Position numbers and translations under genes: made by a program. Below, piece by piece: positions 5,907 through 7,364 of a stretch of DNA of 7,364 bases; position 1 is the first letter of the stretch, and each line of letters opens with the position of its first letter. The notes under the pieces were generated by a model, which was given only the letters and a program-made list of their open reading frames with translations, was not told the DNA's origin and searched no databases. The stretch is from Acidobacteriota bacterium (lineage in GTDB: Bacteria > Acidobacteriota > Polarisedimenticolia > J045). The stretch spans positions 1,404,945 to 1,412,308 of the forward strand of contig CP070706.1 of the NCBI GenBank assembly GCA_020350085.1, written 5' to 3'.

Positions 5907-6000
5907 GGCGTGCCTGTAGGCACGCCGAAGGGAGACCAATCCCGAGTACGGGCCACAGGGCTCGAAGAGCCCGGCCGGCGGGCAGATGCGACGTTTCGTC
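5907..6000. other. Cluster of perfect stem-loops, possible structured RNA
   Basis: Four hairpins occur within 94 bases: GGCGTGCC/GGCACGCC at 5907-5914 and 5919-5926 with loop TGTA (8 bp); CCCG/CGGG at 5941-5944 and 5949-5952; GGGCTC/GAGCCC at 5958-5963 and 5967-5972 with loop GAA (6 bp); and GACG/CGTC at 5990-5993 and 5997-6000. Read rightward they form the leader of the 6030 gene, ending about 30 bases before its GTG. I could not match known riboswitch cores, SRP RNA, RNase P or tmRNA signatures. Repeat-derived palindromes or a decayed gene are alternatives. Confidence 0.35.
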
Positions 6001-6029
6001 CGAAGGGCTCATGAGTAATCCGGGTTAGC

Positions 6030-6323
6030 GTGCGCAAGTTTCTGTCGAATCGCAACGAGCGAGGTGTGCGGGCAGTGGACACGGGGACTCGTGGATCACG
6101 GGACGATTTCTTCTGTTGGAAGTTCCGGGTCTGGTACAACCTCGAGGACTGTGTGTTCCGCCACGCGCACGAGACGATTCCCGACTGCGCCACATGTGCG
6201 CAAGGCGCCTCGAACCTGCGTGTGCTCGGCTCGGTGCCGTCGAAGCCGCGGTGGGCTCGCCTCCTTCGCGTCGTCGAACCCGAGCGGTTCGCTGCGGCAC
6301 GCGCGCGAGGCGCCCGCCGGTGA
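6030..6323 (+). CDS. Small cysteine-containing protein of unknown function (97 residues)
   Basis: The product has a compact aromatic core, DDFFCWKFRVWYNLEDC, followed by DCATCAQGASNLRVLG and a basic Arg/Ala tail. The four cysteines sit in the FFC, EDC and DCATC contexts; the CxxC plus two more could bind a metal or form disulfides. No signal peptide or membrane helix is seen, so it is probably cytosolic. Most codons end in G or C, supporting a real gene. The start is GTG 6030, because an in-frame TGA at 6012-6014 blocks anything further upstream; the ribosome binding site is weak. Its TGA overlaps the GTG of the next small frame as GTGA. I do not recognise the family and assign no function. 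Confidence 0.65.
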   Translation: MRKFLSNRNERGVRAVDTGTRGSRDDFFCWKFRVWYNLEDCVFRHAHETIPDCATCAQGASNLRVLGSVPSKPRWARLLRVVEPERFAAARARGARR

Positions 6324-6406
6324 GCCTCGACGGGAGCCCGGCCCGCGACGAGGCCGAGCGGCCAGAGAGGCGGCGTGAGATCGGCCCGGACGGAACGGGC
6401 CCGTGA
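6320..6406 (+). CDS. 28-residue microORF joined by GTGA overlaps at both ends
   Basis: The frame starts at GTG 6320-6322, overlapping the TGA of the 97-residue gene. It ends at TGA 6404-6406, overlapping the GTG start of the next gene. The product is highly charged (VSLDGSPARDEAERPERRRE and then IGPDGTGP). About 24 of 27 codons after the start end in G or C. It fills the gap between two genes exactly, which suggests a translated linker that keeps ribosomes moving between them. An alternative is a frameshifted C-terminal extension of the 97-residue protein. No known family. Confidence 0.45.
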   Translation: MSLDGSPARDEAERPERRREIGPDGTGP

Positions 6407-7364
6407 AGCGATGGCGTAGCACCGTGAGCTGCTCGGCTTGTCTGCTGCTCGTCGCGTCGCTCCCACCGCTTCTCGGCGATGCCGATCCACCTCGGGATTT
6501 CGACGACGCGTGGGGCGAGCTCCCGACGGGGCTCGTCGGCGTTCTCGGCGCGAAGAGCGACGCGTATGCGCGCCGGGCGCTGAACTTCACCTGCACGGAG
6601 CAGATCCGTCGGGCGACGTATCGAGAAAGCGACGCGGCAGCCGAGACGCGCCGCGCTTACGAGTATCTGCTCGTCGCCGATCCGACGCGGCCGGAAGGTT
6701 ACTCCGGCTTGCGAGGAACGGTGCGATCGGGCGGCCGCAATGAGGTCGAGGTCGAGATGCCGTTTCCGGAGCCGTACTTGTGGACGCAGCTGTTTGCCGG
6801 GCCCATCCGCTCGACGCTGCGCTTCAAAGTCGGTGAATGGCACACGACCCCCTACAAGCTGGCGATCCCGATCTTCTGGGAGTCCTCGGCGCCGGTCTTC
6901 GAAGGCAAACGGATCACCGAGTGGTCGGGTCAGGCGGCGATCGAATATCGCAGCGGCAATCTTCTCTCGCTCACCGCACAACCGAACCTGCAGGCCGAGC
7001 GGATCGTGATGGAACTGGAGCGCTTTCTGACGGCGTTTCGCATCATGGGCTTCAGCACGGCCCCCCCACCCGTCGGCCGCGAGCTGACGGTGCGCTTCGA
7101 CTTCGAGCACGACGGGTTCACCTACCCCACCCACGTGAGCGTCCACACCTTTCGGCAGGTCGCTCGCGATGCGAGGACGACGGTCGGGCGCGAAACGGTC
7201 CAGTACGCCGACTACCGTTTCTTCGGCACGGAGGTCAGAGACGAGATTCCGCCGCTGCTGTACAACACGCCCGCGCGCCTCGACCCCAACGAAGCGAGCC
7301 GCGGCAGCGAGTCCGGAGGCGGCACGGGGGGGGGCGGTGGTGCCGCGCGCCCGACCGAGGCGGC
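6403..7364 (+). CDS. Secreted protein of unknown function (3' end outside window)
   Basis: The frame is open from GTG 6403 to the window edge (320 codons visible). An in-frame TGA at 6376 makes GTG 6403 the first available start. The N-terminus is a classical Sec signal: KRWR, then a hydrophobic core ACLLLVASLPPLL, with likely cleavage around residues 25-28. The mature part holds FTCTEQIRRATY (62-73), then a beta-rich stretch (WTQLFAGPIRSTLRFKVGEW, IPIFWESSAPVFEGKRITEW) and later RELTVRFDFEHDGFTYPTHV. The visible end becomes Gly/Ser-rich with a G9 homopolymer (7326-7334). It looks like an extracytoplasmic, perhaps outer-envelope, protein with repeated beta modules. I do not recognise the family. 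It is coupled to the preceding microORF by GTGA. Confidence 0.75.
   Translation, partial: MKRWRSTVSCSACLLLVASLPPLLGDADPPRDFDDAWGELPTGLVGVLGAKSDAYARRALNFTCTEQIRRATYRESDAAAETRRAYEYLLVADPTRPEGYSGLRGTVRSGGRNEVEVEMPFPEPYLWTQLFAGPIRSTLRFKVGEWHTTPYKLAIPIFWESSAPVFEGKRITEWSGQAAIEYRSGNLLSLTAQPNLQAERIVMELERFLTAFRIMGFSTAPPPVGRELTVRFDFEHDGFTYPTHVSVHTFRQVARDARTTVGRETVQYADYRFFGTEVRDEIPPLLYNTPARLDPNEASRGSESGGGTGGGGGAARPTEA

Larger units (their letters stand above)
5690..6029. other. 340-base gene-free spacer with tandem repeat and hairpin cluster
   Basis: This spacer separates the minus-strand operon from the plus-strand chain and must contain both promoters. It holds the 17-bp tandem repeat and the hairpins listed separately. 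No open frame here shows strong codon use. A minus-strand frame (5683-6012) and a plus-strand frame (5819-6028) are open but have weak third-position bias. A third plus-strand frame with better bias is broken by TAA at 5890 and TAG at 5917, so a decayed gene remnant is possible. Confidence 0.5.

Noticed and set aside
5683..6012. Minus-strand 109-residue frame just before the membrane operon
   Set aside because: Weak third-position bias, no recognisable motif, and it crosses the hairpin cluster and tandem repeat.
5880..6029. Known riboswitch or housekeeping RNA (c-di-GMP-I, SRP, RNase P, tmRNA)
   Set aside because: The conserved core sequences I would expect for these families are not visible.
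6025..7146. Minus-strand 373-residue frame
   Set aside because: It is antisense to the 97-residue gene, the microORF and the secreted-protein gene, which have a signal peptide, chained starts and better codon use.

Overview
This is a high-GC window (roughly two thirds G+C by eye). Nearly all codons in the real genes end in G or C, and several starts are GTG. It holds one clear metabolic gene (queF), a translationally coupled partner, and a probable bacterial selenoprotein of the SelW/Rdx family. The rest is mostly poorly characterised membrane and secreted proteins. The gene set fits a free-living, high-GC Gram-negative bacterium that uses selenocysteine, for example a Myxococcota/Desulfobacterota-, Binatota- or Acidobacteriota-like lineage. 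No 16S or other phylogenetic marker is present, so this placement is inference. No rRNA, tRNA, CRISPR array or intact mobile element was seen.

Left part (1-970). The C-terminal end of an unidentified plus-strand gene ends at 223. It converges on a minus-strand pair, queF (563-970) followed by a DUF971/GBBH-like N-terminal-domain protein (261-566). The pair is joined by a 4-base ATGA stop/start overlap. QueF makes the queuosine precursor preQ1. The DUF971 protein keeps the Cys/Cys/Cys/His set of its family.

Centre-left (971-2205). A 234-base spacer carries two perfect GC-rich hairpins and a possible 32-residue basic microprotein. Next comes a response regulator/diguanylate cyclase (REC-GGDEF) reading frame that looks decayed. 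The N-terminal acidic pair is missing. A TAA stop sits exactly where the conserved REC lysine should be. One extra C in a C8 run then shifts the frame before the C-terminal GGDEF motifs. The c-di-GMP catalytic and inhibitory motifs are otherwise well preserved, so decay is recent or the sequence contains errors.

Centre (2279-2519). The most notable feature is a 76-codon SelW/Rdx-like thioredoxin-fold gene with an in-frame TGA at the second position of the CxxU redox motif. It is followed at the right distance by a perfect 8-bp stem with a 3-base loop beginning in G, the layout of a bacterial SECIS element. A standard gene caller that treats TGA as stop would miss this gene.

Centre-right (2506-5689, minus strand). 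Two overlapping genes form an operon: a three-helix membrane-anchored protein with a large soluble region, then a polytopic GT-C/ArnT-like membrane protein. The 3' end of the latter overlaps the 3' end of the selenoprotein gene by 14 bases, tail to tail.

Right part (5690-7364). A 340-base gene-free spacer holds a 17-bp tandem repeat just upstream of the minus-strand operon and a cluster of perfect hairpins. A plus-strand chain follows: a 97-residue cysteine-containing protein, a 28-codon microORF, and a secreted protein running off the window. Both junctions are GTGA overlaps, so the three are probably translated in a coupled way.
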